From assembly GCF_902167145.1 (NCBI RefSeq), contig NC_050101.1:181098428-181162427 (forward strand): DNA of 64,000 nucleotides, in the 5' to 3' direction. Below are positions 1 through 11,748 of this stretch, one piece after another; positions within the stretch are counted from its first letter, which is position 1, and each line of letters starts with the position of its first letter. A model generated the notes under the pieces. It made no database searches. It was not told the DNA's origin and saw only the letters and a program-made list of their open reading frames with translations. The position numbers and the translations under genes are program-made. The DNA is from Zea mays (Eukaryota; Streptophyta; Magnoliopsida; Poales; Poaceae).

Positions 1-456
1 ACTTGATTTCATTGTGCTAACACTTAATCAAGTTTTGTGGCTTTAAGCTTTAAGTTTTTACAGGCTCACCTATTCACCCCCCCCCTCTAGGTGCTCTCAA
101 GGGAGACCACCTTCCCTCGAGTCGAGCGTTGCCTCGTTTGCTCACTAGGTCGCAGAGATAGAGTTAGAAGTCTGTGATGGTAGAACTCCTCGAGGCTAGC
201 TTAGCTTTTGCACCCTTGGGGTACTAGGCTAGATAGAGTTGAGTCTTTTGAGTTATTGATGTAATCATGACAAAAACTCTTTTGGAAATGTGGATGATGA
301 ATGATGTCAGCTTTAATTTAAGAAGAAAAGTTTATGCCATGTGGAATCTTTTCTAATTATGCAAGAATATATTGGTTTTACCCCCTTTGACTCTTTCACC
401 ATGATTAAACCTTGAACCTCAGAAATATGATATTGAGAATATACATGATTTTTCAG
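1..456 (+). other. 5' leader of a Ty3/gypsy element, between off-window 5' LTR and gag
   Basis: Non-coding stretch upstream of the gag start at 457. I see no primer-binding site and no LTR end, so the 5' LTR and PBS must lie left of the window or be missing. A C-rich run at about 77-86 is the only notable composition. A pyrimidine-rich stretch ending in cag lies immediately before the gag ATG and resembles a 3' splice site, but this may be chance. Confidence 0.55.
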
Positions 457-3400
457 ATGGCAGCAAGAGCGCGTCGTGGACAGAATGAGCGCATTCCTCC
501 ACCACTGCCACTGCCTCCTACTCTGCAAGAGCTGATGGCTCAGCAGAACGAGATTCTGCGACAGTTGGCGCAGCATCAGCCACCACCTCAGCATTATGGT
601 GGTGGTGATCATCAGCGACACCCCGCAGCAGCCACTTATCAGGAGTTCCTCAGTACCCAGCCACCGTTGTTCACCAGGGCAGATGATCCACTTGATGCGA
701 ATGTATGGCTTAGGGTAGTGGAATCCAAATTCCCACTACTCAATGGAGTTTTTTCAGAGGTGACTAAGGTCAGGTTCGCCACCCAACAGCTTCGCGGACC
801 CGCGCGGACATGTTGGGACCACTTTCTTGCTATGCAGCTAGCTGACCATGAGGTGGAATGGAGAGAGTTCAAGGCAGCTTTCAGGGGGCATCATATACCA
901 GCAGGCATTATGGACCGCAAGCTCAATGAGTTTCTGGCACTCACTCAGTGGAACCAGACAGTGTTACAGTATGCTCAGGCCTTCAATGACCTGTGCCAGT
1001 ACGCCGGATATCATGCAGACACTGATGAGAAGAAGAGGGATAGGTTCAGAAGGGGGCTCAGCACTAAGCTCCACGACCGTCTCAACACAGTCAGGGCCAA
1101 CAGCTATAATGAGTTAGTCAACATGGCCATTTCTCTGGAGGACTGTATCACAGCCCGTCAGGCAGAGAAGAAGAGGAACACCCCTGTGGCAGGACCCTCA
1201 GCTCAGCCACAGCGCTTCAAGATTGTCTCTGACACTCAGAACAGGGGACCTCAGCAGCAGCAAGGACGTTGGGTGATCAGACCACAGCAGCAGCAGGCAC
1301 CCAACCACAACCAGTTTCTAGTTCAGAGGAACAATCAGCCATAGCAGCAGCAGTACCGCCAGGCCAATGACTTCACTTGTGGTAACATCGGGCACTATGC
1401 TAAGAATTGCCCCAGAAACCAGCAGCGGCAGGGACAGAATGCCAACCAGAACCAAGGCAAGAGGCAGAAGGTGCAAGTGAGGCAAGGCAGGCTGAACTTC
1501 ACCACCATGGCTGACATTCTGGAGGGAGCACCCGTCATGACTGGTATCTTTTCAGTTTTGAATTATCCTGCAATTATTCTTTTTGATTCTGGTGCATCAC
1601 ATAGTTTTATCAGTGCAAAATTTAGTGCCAAATGTCAGCTACCATTCCGTCACACCAATGGGGGTATTACAATTTCAACACTAGGAGGCAGGGTTGCCAC
1701 CTATCAAATCAACAAAAATGTGCCTATAAAGTTTTGTAGTTTGATAATCAAAACCAACCTCCTCATTTTGGGTTTGGATAGCGTGGATGTCATATTGGGA
1801 ACTGACTGGTTAACTAGAAACCAGGCAGTGATTGATATTGCAGCAAGGGCCATTGAGGTGCACTCGCCTACTTATGGTGAAACCACATTATATCTGCCCG
1901 ATCAGGGTTGTACCCATTCCTGTGCCTTCGTTATGATAGATTCCCTAGTTGAGAGAATCCCCGTGGTCTGTGACTACCCAGATGTTTTTCCGGATGAATT
2001 GCCAGGGATGCCACCCGATAGAGACATAGAGTTCGCAATTGAATTGCAACCCGGAACTGCACCTATATCCAAGAGACCATATAGGATGCCTCCAGCAGAG
2101 TTAGTAGAGTTGAAAAAGCATTTGCAAGAATTGTTGGACAAGGGATTTATTCGCCCAAGTACTTCACCCTGGGGATGTCCAGCCTTATTTGTGAAGAATA
2201 AAGACGAGAGTTTGAGAATGTGTGTCGATTACCGCCCTCTCAATGCGGTGACCATCAAGAACAAATACCCACTGCCCCGCATTGATGTTTTGTTTGATCA
2301 GTTGGTAGGAGCCAAAGTGTTCTCCAAGATAGACCTTCGCTCGGGCTACCATCAGATCAAGATCCGTGCCAGCGATGTTCCCAAGACGGCTTTCTCTACC
2401 TGATATGGGCTTTATGAGTTTTTGGTGATGTCTTTTGGGCTGACCAATGCCCCAGCTTATTTCATGTATCTAATGAACTCAGTGGTCATGCCAGAACTGG
2501 ACAAATTTGTGGTGGTTTTCATCGATGATATTCTGGTCTATTCCAAGAATGAAGCCGAGCATACTGAGCATCTACACATTGTGCTTCAGCGACTGCGCGA
2601 TCATCATCTGTATGCTAAGTTGTCTAAATGTGATTTCTGGCTGAGGGAAATTAAATTTTTGGGTCACACAATTTCTCAGGATGGGATATCAGTTGATCCT
2701 GAAAAGGTACAAGAAGTAATGGATTGGAACCCTCCTACCATCGTACGGCAGATCCGTAGTTTCCTGGGATTGGCAGAGTATTATCGACGGTTTATTCTGG
2801 ATTTCTCCAGAATTGCCAAGCCAATGACTGAACTGTTGAAGAAGGGAGTTAAGTATGAATGGAGCCAGAAGTGTGAGGATGCTTTTCGTACACTAAGGCA
2901 GCATTTGACAACAGCACCTGTGCTAGCTCAGCCTGATAGCACCAAGCCCTTTGAGGTTTATTGTGATGCTTCCGGTACTGGATTGGGATGTGTCTTGATG
3001 CAAGACAACAGAGTCATCGCATATGCCTCCCGAGCACTCAGACCCCACGAGCAGAACTATCCCACACATGATTTGGAGTTAGCAGCCGTGGTTCATGCTC
3101 TCAAGATTTGGAGACATTACTTGATGGGGGCTCACTGTAATATTTACACTGATCATAAGAGTCTCAAATATATCTTCACCCAGGCTGATCTTAATATGAG
3201 GCAGAGAAGATGGTTAGAACTAATCAAGGACTATGATTTGGAAGTGCATTACCACACTAGTAAAGCCAATGTTGTGGCAGTTGCTTTAAGCAGGAAAGCC
3301 CAGTGCAACTGTATGAACATGGATGCAAGAGTCACCACCCTATGTGATGAGCTATGCAAGCTGAATCTAGAAGTCATTTCCTCCGGTGCTTTAAGTTATA

Positions 3401-4788
3401 TCTCAGTGGAGCCCACATTACAAGAGCAAATAGCCATGGCACAGATTAGTGACAAGGGTGTTCAAGTCATTAAGGAAATGATCAAGCAAAAGGTGGACAA
3501 ATACAAATGCTTCCGACAGGACAGCAAATGAATTCTATGGTTTGGAGACCGATTGGTTGTTCCCAAGAACCCTGAGCTCAGAAAGAAGATATTGGATGAA
3601 GCTCACCTTTCAAAATTCTCCATGCACCCCGGCAGCAATAAGATGTATCATGACCTCAGATCTTTATATTGGTGGACCAGAATGAAGAGGGAAATTGCTA
3701 AGTATATATCTGAATGTGACACCTGCCAGAGAGTCAAGGCCAGTCATTTGAAGGTAGCAGGCACTTTACAGCCCCTTCCCATACCATCTTGGAAATAGGA
3801 GGATATCTGCATGGATTTTATCGTGGGATTGCCCAATACTTCCCGGCACCATGATTCTATCTGGGTCATTGTGGATAGGTTGACCAAAACAGCTCATTTC
3901 TTGCCAGTGCATACCACCCACAAGACAGAGAAATATGCAGAAATCTATGTTGATCAAATAGTGCGTTTGCATGGAATTCCAAAGACTATTGTATCTGACA
4001 GAGGAGCACTGTTTGTAGCACGCTTTTGGGAGCAGCTCCAAGAATAACTTGGGACCCGTGCAATAAGAAGCTCAGCATACCATCCGCAGACTGATGGTCA
4101 GACAGAAAGAGTGAATCAAATCCTCAAAGACACGTTGCGAGCCTGTTTGCTACACTATGGTAAAAATTGGGACAAGTGTCTTTCTTTGGTAGAATTCTCC
4201 TATAATAACAGCTACCAGTCCAATCTAAAGATGGCACCTTTTGAGGCCTTGTATGGGAGAAGGTGTAGGACACCGCTAAATTGGTCTCAAGCAGGAGAGA
4301 GGGAAATATTTGGACCAGACTTGGTACTTGAAGCAGAGGAAAAGGTCAGAGTCATTATGAAGAACTTAGAAGCTGCTCAGGCCAGGCAAAAGAGCTATCA
4401 TGACAAGAGGAGGAAGCCTCTACAGTTTGATGTGGGAGATCATGTTTATCTTAAGGTGTCACCCACCAAGGGTGTTCAGAGATTTGGAATCAAGGGCAAG
4501 TTAGCTCCTCGCTACATTGGACCCTATGAGATCAAAGCAAATTGCGGACCCGTAGCCTATCAATTGGAGTTGCCACCCCACATGTCAGCAGTTCAAAATG
4601 TGTTCCATGTATCTCAGCTACAGAAGTGTGTCCACTTACCCACTGAAGTACTACCTGACCCGGAAATTGAGATAGAACCAGACTTGTCTTATCAAGAACA
4701 CCCCGTCAAGATATTGGATAAAAAGAGAGATCAACGCGGACAAAGTCGATCAGAATGTATAAGGTTCAGTGGAGTCACCATTCAGTAG
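457..4788 (+). pseudogene. Ty3/gypsy chromovirus (Del/Tekay-like) gag-pol, degenerate
   Basis: One continuous reading frame encodes a retrotransposon polyprotein, broken by in-frame stops at 1342 (TAG), 2401 (TGA), 3529 (TGA), 3796 (TAG) and 4045 (TAA). I chose the start at 457 (ATG, MAARARRGQ) because the capsid-type gag follows it. Domains in order: gag capsid (about 690-1010); zinc knuckle (about 1372-1410, [11 protein letters not shown], whose expected first Cys reads as Asp); aspartic protease with FDSGASH (about 1582); reverse transcriptase with FIDD at about 2518; RNase H with YCDAS and YTDHKS, but Val where the family's last catalytic Asp is expected (AVALSRK, about 3280); integrase HHCC finger (about 3600-3735); DDE core with D in MDFIVGLP, D in VSDRGAL and E in QTERVN; and a GPY-type C-terminus (KLAPRYIGPYEI). 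The Del/Tekay assignment is from remembered motif similarity. The copy cannot make a working polyprotein. Confidence 0.93.
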
Positions 4789-4865
4789 AAGAAGCTATGT
4801 GGGAAACTGAGGATTTTCTACGTTCTCGCTTCCTCGACTTTCTGCCCAAAGGAGTTGGTACGTAA
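4720..4865 (+). pseudogene. Frameshifted chromodomain tail of the gag-pol
   Basis: Just before the pol frame stops at 4788, a second forward frame carries YKVQWSHHS and EEAMWETEDFL and ends at TAA 4863-4865. This is the C-terminal part of a chromodomain, which in chromoviruses directs integration to marked heterochromatin. The change of frame lies at about 4715-4760, where the main frame loses recognisable chromodomain sequence. Seen: the two frames and the motif. Known: chromodomains sit at the integrase C-terminus in this clade. Confidence 0.75.
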
Positions 4866-5117
4866 TCCAAAACCCCATCCCCACCTGCCCTTTGAATCTA
4901 AATATAAGAAAAACTTAGATGTTAAAGGTATAGTAAGCTTTGAAAATAACTTTAGAAGGGCTTCCTTCTGAAGTTGCAAAGAGAATGACATTCGAAGAGC
5001 AGTTAACTAGAGAAACTCGGATAAGGGAAGGAGCAACACACCAGCACACCTTCGTGGCACCCCTCCAAAGGATTCTACCTAAAATCTCGGGGCAAGATTC
5101 ATTTAAGGGGGGAGGTC
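4866..5117 (+). other. Untranslated region and polypurine tract before the 3' LTR
   Basis: About 250 bp with no convincing coding content. It ends in a purine run (aaggggggagg, 5105-5115) two bases before the LTR start, the expected position of the plus-strand primer. Confidence 0.75.
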
Positions 5118-8100
5118 TATAACACCCCAGGTGTCACTTAGGGTTTTCACTTAAGGCTACACAAGTAAAGCCCATTATCACATGTGACTTAACTTGAGTG
5201 AAGAAATTCAAACATGGAAATAAAGATCCTAAATAAGTGCAACCCATCCTAGATGTCATACCTTGGTTTTATATGCACATATAAAGGGGAGAATTGCCCA
5301 AACCCTAATGCAAACCCCTTTGGACAATTGGAGCCCTAGAAGGAAGTAGGACCAAAAGGTTATGAAAACCACATGATCATGACTTGGGCCAATTATAAAA
5401 GTTGTAATACACTTAATACCCCACAAATAATAGTAAGAAAGTAACCCCAAAAATATTTCAAAAAAACCCCAAAAGGTTCACCAAAGGTTTGAACATAAGA
5501 GAAAAATCAGAATTCTTCTAAGTCCAAAACCAACCCTCTTGCAATGATCACACATGTTCACCTTGATCCCAAACTCAAAACCACTTGGCCCAATTGACAA
5601 AGTGGCGCCAAAATACCTCTAGAATACCCTGGAAAAGATTGAACCCAACCCTAAGTCATTTGACACGACTTGGCATAAGTTTTGTCTCGGTTTGGACAGC
5701 TCCGACATAGCCGACTTCCCACCCCCGTATCTCTGTAACCCGACCACATCTACCCTTGGAACTCACAAGAACTAGGTAGCTCTAGGTGCAGGGAAGAGAT
5801 CTCTCACAGGGCTTAGGGCAAGATTCGTACGTTTTGGTCGCTCAGCAGAGGGAAGAACAAGGGCAGAAGCAAAGAGCCACGTGTTCGACGTGCTCTGAGC
5901 TCGCCAGAACACGCCCGACGCCCGCCCCCGCGTGCCCCCACGTCGCGCCAAGCCAAGCCAGCGCCGTTGCCCGCGCCCGCGCCTATAAAGCCGCCAGGGA
6001 CTTCGACCATACTCCCCCGCACGCGCTCGACCTCACCGGAGTACCAGACCACCGGCATTGCCCCACGCACGGCGTGCCCGCGGCCACCCGATCCCCCGCC
6101 ACCATAGACCGGCCAGCAGAGCCTCTCCCAACCCCGTCCAACCCTTGGAGTAGACTGTACCTGCCTCGGTGAAGCTCCTCGAGCCAGGAATCGGACTTTG
6201 CCTCGCCGGAGAAGCCAGTCCACGGTCGCCGAACTTCACCCAACCGCCGGTGAACGTAGACCGAGGTCCACGGTGAGTTGTTCTTCAATTCCTTGCACAA
6301 GTCAACTCATCAACACCCTGTGAAGCTCCCCGTGCCATTGGATTGACCGGAATCGCCGTGGTTAGGCCGGAGCTCTCGCCGCCAACGAGTTTCCCCGCCT
6401 GCGCACGTGGACCGGTCGATTCTGGCCACCCCCACTGTCGAGCCGAACCTCGATGTGACCGTCAGGACCTCCCGGAGCCAACCCCGCCCCTCGCCGGACC
6501 TCTATTGCCGCCGGTAAGCTGTGCCACCCTTTTTGTTTCCACGGGTACTGTTTAAACAAGGGGAGGGACCTCGGGGGAGAAGAAGAAAATGTCAGGGGGT
6601 TTTGTGCGCTGTCAGCGACTCAAGGGAACAGTAGCGCAGGGGTATAACTGAAAGGATTAGTTTAGAAAGAACCCGAGGTCTTTGATGCAAATAGGTTTTC
6701 CAGGAAACCTTTTTAATATTCTGATTTAAATCCAAGCAGAACTTGAAAATTTCATAACTTCAGTTTGGTTTACCCAAATTGAGTCAAACCAATTTTGCCA
6801 GATCCTAAATGAGGTAAACTACTTAGAAAAAATATAAAACCCCTAAGTGTTGCAGAAAACTTTAATGTTTTGATTTACATGATTAACTGGTCAAAAGCTA
6901 AAAGAAATAAGGAAAAATAGCTACACAATTAGACTAGGGTTAAGAAAATTTAGAGAAGTACTTAATCACTTCCTAACCTGTTTAAAAATACTAAACCCCT
7001 CTGTACACCCAATTAAGGAAGAGTTTGCCATTTAAATCATTTTCAGCCTAAAGTTAAAGAAAATAGAAAAGGTAATTTAAATACAGAACCAGGGAGCACC
7101 CACATTTTTGTTAGCCTTCTTATTCAGTATAGTTCACTAGAAAATTTCATTATGCCTTGGTTTAGTACAAAAGAAATGAGATACCTTTTATTTTAGGAAA
7201 ACAAGGAAAATTTAGAAAATCCCTAGAAAAATAATCCTGAGGAGAAAACACCCCAAACCATGCGATGACTAATGTTTTGTTATTATAAACATAGAAAAAG
7301 CATGAGTTTTGTTGTTTGACATTTTTCAAATAAGAAGTTAGTGGTAAGTGTCTTTTTAGCATTTAACTTTAGAAAATCATAACTAAATTACCACTAAGTA
7401 GCCCTCTGTGATATATTGCACAGAAGCATGTTATTACCCATAGGTACCAAAAAATGACTCTTAGTGCAGAACCCACCCCTAGATAAGAGTTGTATTGCAA
7501 AGTGACCCCTTGCCCCAACTTTTGTTATTTTTGTCCAGGGATTATTCTAATTATTCTGGACCCCAAATTTATAGGACAGACTACAGTAACCAATAGTAAC
7601 CCACTGAAATTTTTACAGAATTTTTGGAGAAATTTAAATCACTGTTGTAGTGCAAACACACTCAAAAATCATAAAAAGAAAAAAAGGGGGGAATTAATAG
7701 TGGAGACTAAATGTTACCCTAACCAAACCAGCAGCACCCCTTGAATGCCTACTAAAATATTTAAGGGGCAACACAAGTCTTAATCCATTATGCTTATCCC
7801 TAGGAAAAACCTCAAACCTAAATTGATAAGCATAAACCAGTAAGAGCTTCTTATAACCAGGAAACCCTAAGTTATTAACTAACTTAGTTTTTCTTCACTT
7901 AGCATAATGATTACTAAAATCCTGCATAATCATAGCATACATATTCTTATTCATTGCATTCGATAGATTGCAACCTCGCTGACGGAGAGTACATCCTCGT
8001 GCCGGAGCAAGGAGTTGCTCAGGAGGTAGCCCCGGATCCAGCACCAGAGCCTACCCTAGAGGATCTGCCTGCCCCAGCTTTGGAAGGCAAGCCCCGGTTT

Positions 8101-9488
8101 TATGCATAACCAATTATATTATCCTATTTTACTACACTTAATGTTTGTAGGATTGTACTGTGCACTTAAGTGTAGGAGTTGAATTAAACCTTAGTTGCAT
8201 GACTCAGGATACCATTGAGATGGATACTAGTATGCTAGGTCGAGTAGCTGCTTTACTAATTAGAGATCTCGGTAGAAGTCGAGTGATTTTTCTAGCACTC
8301 CCGCGAGGTCAGGACATTGATTGTACCCACTTTCATATCATACTAATGTTGGTCTGTGGACACGGATCCATGGGGATGCGTGGTCTACGAGATGAAATTG
8401 GAATAAGGATTAACATGCGGATACCTGTGTCAAGCGTTTGAACGTACTAAGCACATGCCGAGAAATATGGTAAATCGGTAAGCCTAGTACCTGAGTGAAC
8501 CTGGCAGTGGACATATCCCCTCATGCGACCTGAGACGTGGTCTCCCATTCCGGTTATGGTGGGTACAAGTGCGGTCACTCCACGACGGCAGTCGGGGTCA
8601 GTGAGGCATTGTACGCCAAGGCGGTGAGCCCTGATCTGCTGACGGGGAATCGATGGGGACAGTTGATGTGTGTGGGGACGGAGTGCCTCGCCACGTCGTG
8701 TGTTTAGGTTTACCTTGCAAGGATAAAAACTCGATTCGAACCGTCTGCTTCTCGCAGCTAATGAGACTGCTTGATCCATTGTACTGCATTGAGTAATAAG
8801 TGGAGATGTGATGATTTGACAAAAGATGTTGACTGCTAAAATTGCTTGATACCATGAATGAGTAGATAGTTCACCTTTAGTCTTAAGAGAGTCACACTAA
8901 AACTTGAAAAAGCTAAAACTTGATTTTTAGACTCAGCTAGTGCTTTTGGCAACCCAACCCCTCAGCCAAATAGTTGCATGTCTAGAGGTAGAGGAGTAGA
9001 CTCCTCACACCGGGTAAGTATAGCTGAGTATTAGTATACTCAGCCTTGCTTGTGGCATAATTTTACAGGTTCTCTGGAGGACATGGTTGCTGGAGTGACT
9101 TGGCCGTCCATCTTGCCACCGGGATGGACAGTCGAGTGGGACCCTACCTCGGCAGAGGAGGAGCATGAGGAGTGATGGGACAGGCTTCCCCATCTCTCTG
9201 TTTACTTATCGTTAGTTTTATCCCGCTGCATTCCGAACAATGATGACTACTTTTGCTAAAACTCTGATGATGATGTAATAAATTTAATACTCCTCAATGT
9301 ATGGTTTTATGCTTTATTGTATTTGCTATGTGCCTCACCATCGAGTGAGTACGTGGTACTTGATCCAGTCAGTGGCCTCGTCGGACTAGATCCGAGGGAT
9401 TGACGTGTTGTTCCTATTTAAGTGTGGTCTAGCCTCTAAGGCGCGACTTAGGCACTTAAGTTGGAATAATTCGGGCAGTTCCGCCACA
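5118..9488 (+). repeat. 3' LTR of the chromovirus, about 4.37 kb
   Basis: Begins TATAACACCCCAGG directly after the polypurine tract (the expected terminal TG is TA here) and ends ...GTTCCGCCACA at 9488, where knob180 sequence starts. LTRs of 3-4.5 kb are usual for Del/Tekay elements. The first ~650 bp are AT-rich; 5870-6540 is a GC-rich island with a TATA box; 6650-7900 is very AT-rich; 7980-9200 is mixed. A possible poly(A) signal (aataaa) is at 9277-9282. Short open frames inside it show no known domain. The partner LTR is outside the window, so neither age nor target duplication can be measured. Confidence 0.85.
5984..5990 (+). promoter_or_regulatory. Candidate TATA box of the LTR promoter
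   Basis: TATAAAG inside an otherwise GC-rich stretch (about 5870-6540), as expected for a core promoter. It is on the element's coding strand. Transcription would start roughly 30 bp downstream. Confidence 0.55.
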
Positions 9489-9700
9489 AATACCTAGGGA
9501 TTTTTTATCAAAAAATGGTCTCCACCAGAAATCCAAGAATGTGATCTATGGCAAGGAAACATATGTGGGGTGAGGTGTATGAGCATGTGGTCGATGATCA
9601 ATGGCCACACAACCCCATTTTTGTCGAAAATAGTCATGAATGACCATTTTCAATAATACAGAAGCCTAACACCTACGATTTTTGACCTGGAAATGGTCAG
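9489..9700 (+). repeat. knob180 satellite, F orientation, about one monomer
   Basis: Contains the knob180 hallmarks in F order: ggtctccaccagaaatcc, gatctatggcaaggaaac, gatcaatggccacacaacc, caataatacagaag. It is cut on the left by the LTR end and joins TR-1 on the right through the junction tgacctggaaatggtcag (J1), which recurs at 13816, 17875 and 46256. Confidence 0.9.
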
Positions 9701-11728
9701 TTGGAATATAAAGAATTCAAAACAATAGATCATCTTTTAAACTTCAAATGACGTTTCTATGATATTGACTGCATTGTATTCACATGAGTGAGTATTAGAG
9801 TACAACTAGTGGATGAAGACGTCATTGGGCTAGCTAATGACCTTTTGTGATATCAGGTTTCCTATAATCCCTCTATTCAAGGCATACCTAGATGGTGTTT
9901 ATGTCCACTCAAGTACAACACTACACTTTATTATGCCATATTGTTTCTCAAAATAAAATAAAGACCATGGGAAATTTAGCCAGATTACATAAGAGATCTG
10001 TCCAAATATAGGTTAAGTTTGTAAGGCACATTTTTTCCATCATACAGTTGCTAAAAGTTGGAATATAAAGAGTTAAAAAGAATAGACCAACTTTGAAACT
10101 AAAAATAGTGTTTTTATGGTAATGAGGGCATTGTATTCGCATGAGAGGGTATTAGAGTACAACACACTAAATGAAGACGTTATTGGGCTAGCTAATGACC
10201 TTTTGTGATAATATGTTTCCTATAATCCCCTCTATTCAAGGCATACTTAAACGGTGTTTATGTCCACTCAAGTAAAACACCACACTTCAATTTGCAACAT
10301 CGTTTCTCAAAATAAAATAAAGACCATGAAAATTTTAGCCAAATTGCGTGAGAGACCTATCCAAACATTGGTTAATGTTGTAAGGTACATTTTTTAAACC
10401 ATGCAAAATGTTGGAATATAAAGAATTCATTACAATAGATAACCTTTTAAACTACAAATGATGTTTCCCTGATGTCAAGGGCATTGTATTAGCACGAGAG
10501 GGTATTAGAGTACAACTAGTGGATGAAGACGTCATTGGGCTAGCTAATGACCTTTTGTGATTCTAGATTTCCTATAATCCCCTCTATTCAATATGCCACA
10601 TCATTTCTCAAAATAAAATAAAGACCATGGAAAATTTAGCCAAATTGCATGAGTGAATTGTCCAAACATAGGTTAACGTTGTAAGGCACCTTTTTTCACC
10701 ATAAAGATGATAAAAAGTTGGAATCTAAATAATTCAATACAATAGATCAACTTTTAAACCACAAATGATGTTTCCCTGATGTCAAGGGCATTGTATTCGG
10801 ACGAGAGGGTAATAGAGTACAACTAGTGGATGAAGACATTGTTGGGCTAGAAAATGACCTTTTGTGATACCAGGTTTCCTATAATCCTCTCTATTCAAGG
10901 CATACCTAGATGGTGTTTATGTCCACTCAAGTAAAACACTGCACATCATTATGCCACATCTTTTCTCAAAATAAAATAAAATAAAGACCATGGAAAATTT
11001 AGCCAAATTGCGCGAGTGAACTGTCCATACATAGCTTAAGGTTGTAAGGCAATTTTTTCCACCATACAGTTGCTAAAAAGTTGGAATATAAAGAATTCAA
11101 AACAATAGATCATCTTTTAAACCTCAAATGAAGTTTCTATGATATTGAGGGCATTTTATTCACACGAGAGGGTATTAGAGTACAACTAAAGGATGAAGAC
11201 GTTATTGGGCTAGCTAATGACCTTTTGTGATACCAGGTTTCCTATAATCCCTTTATTCAAGGCATACCTAGATGGTGTTTATGTCCACTCAAGTAAAACA
11301 TCACACATCATTATGCCACATCATTTCTCAAAATAAAATAAAGACCATGGGAAATTTAGCCAAATTGCACGAGAGAACTTTCCAAACATAGGTTAAGGTT
11401 GTAAGGCACCTTTTTCCCACCAAAAAGATGCTAATAAGTAGGAATATAAAGAATTCAAAACAATAGATCACCTTTTAAACCACAAATGACGTTTCTATGA
11501 TATTGAGGGCACTGTATTCACACGAGAGGGTATTAGAGTACAACTAGAGGATGAAGACATTATTGAGCTAGCTAATAACTTTTTGTGATACCAGGTTTCC
11601 TATAATCCCTTCTATTCAAGGCGTACCTAGATTGTGTTTATGTCCACTCAAGTAAAACACCACACATCAACTTGCTACATCTTTTCTCAAAATAAAATAA
11701 TGACCACGGAAAATTTATCCCAATGACG
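9701..11728 (+). repeat. TR-1 knob satellite array, F orientation, about 5.7 units
   Basis: Units begin ttggaatataaag (9701, 10058, 10410, 10718, 11081 and so on), with a spacing of about 310-365 bp. Shared landmarks are ctagtggatgaagac, ggtttcctataatcc and aaataaagaccatgg. The third unit lacks ~50 bp between the ctctattcaa and tatgccaca landmarks, a marker shared with three other blocks. This is the left arm of a fold-back. Confidence 0.92.
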
Positions 11729-11748
11729 TTTTAATCGACTAGCCCAAT
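11729..11748. repeat. Fold-back centre 1 (TR-1 head-to-head inversion point)
   Basis: Orientation flips here from F to R through a short spacer containing cgactagcccaat, itself a small piece of TR-1. The reverse complement of this junction occurs at 20209-20236. Confidence 0.88.

Noticed and set aside
5786..6555. Open frames on both strands of the GC-rich part of the LTR
   Set aside because: Compositional: GC-rich DNA has few stops. No domain, and the LTR TATA box lies inside one of them.
8160..9193. Open frames of 60-110 codons in the distal LTR
   Set aside because: No recognisable motifs and located wholly inside the LTR.
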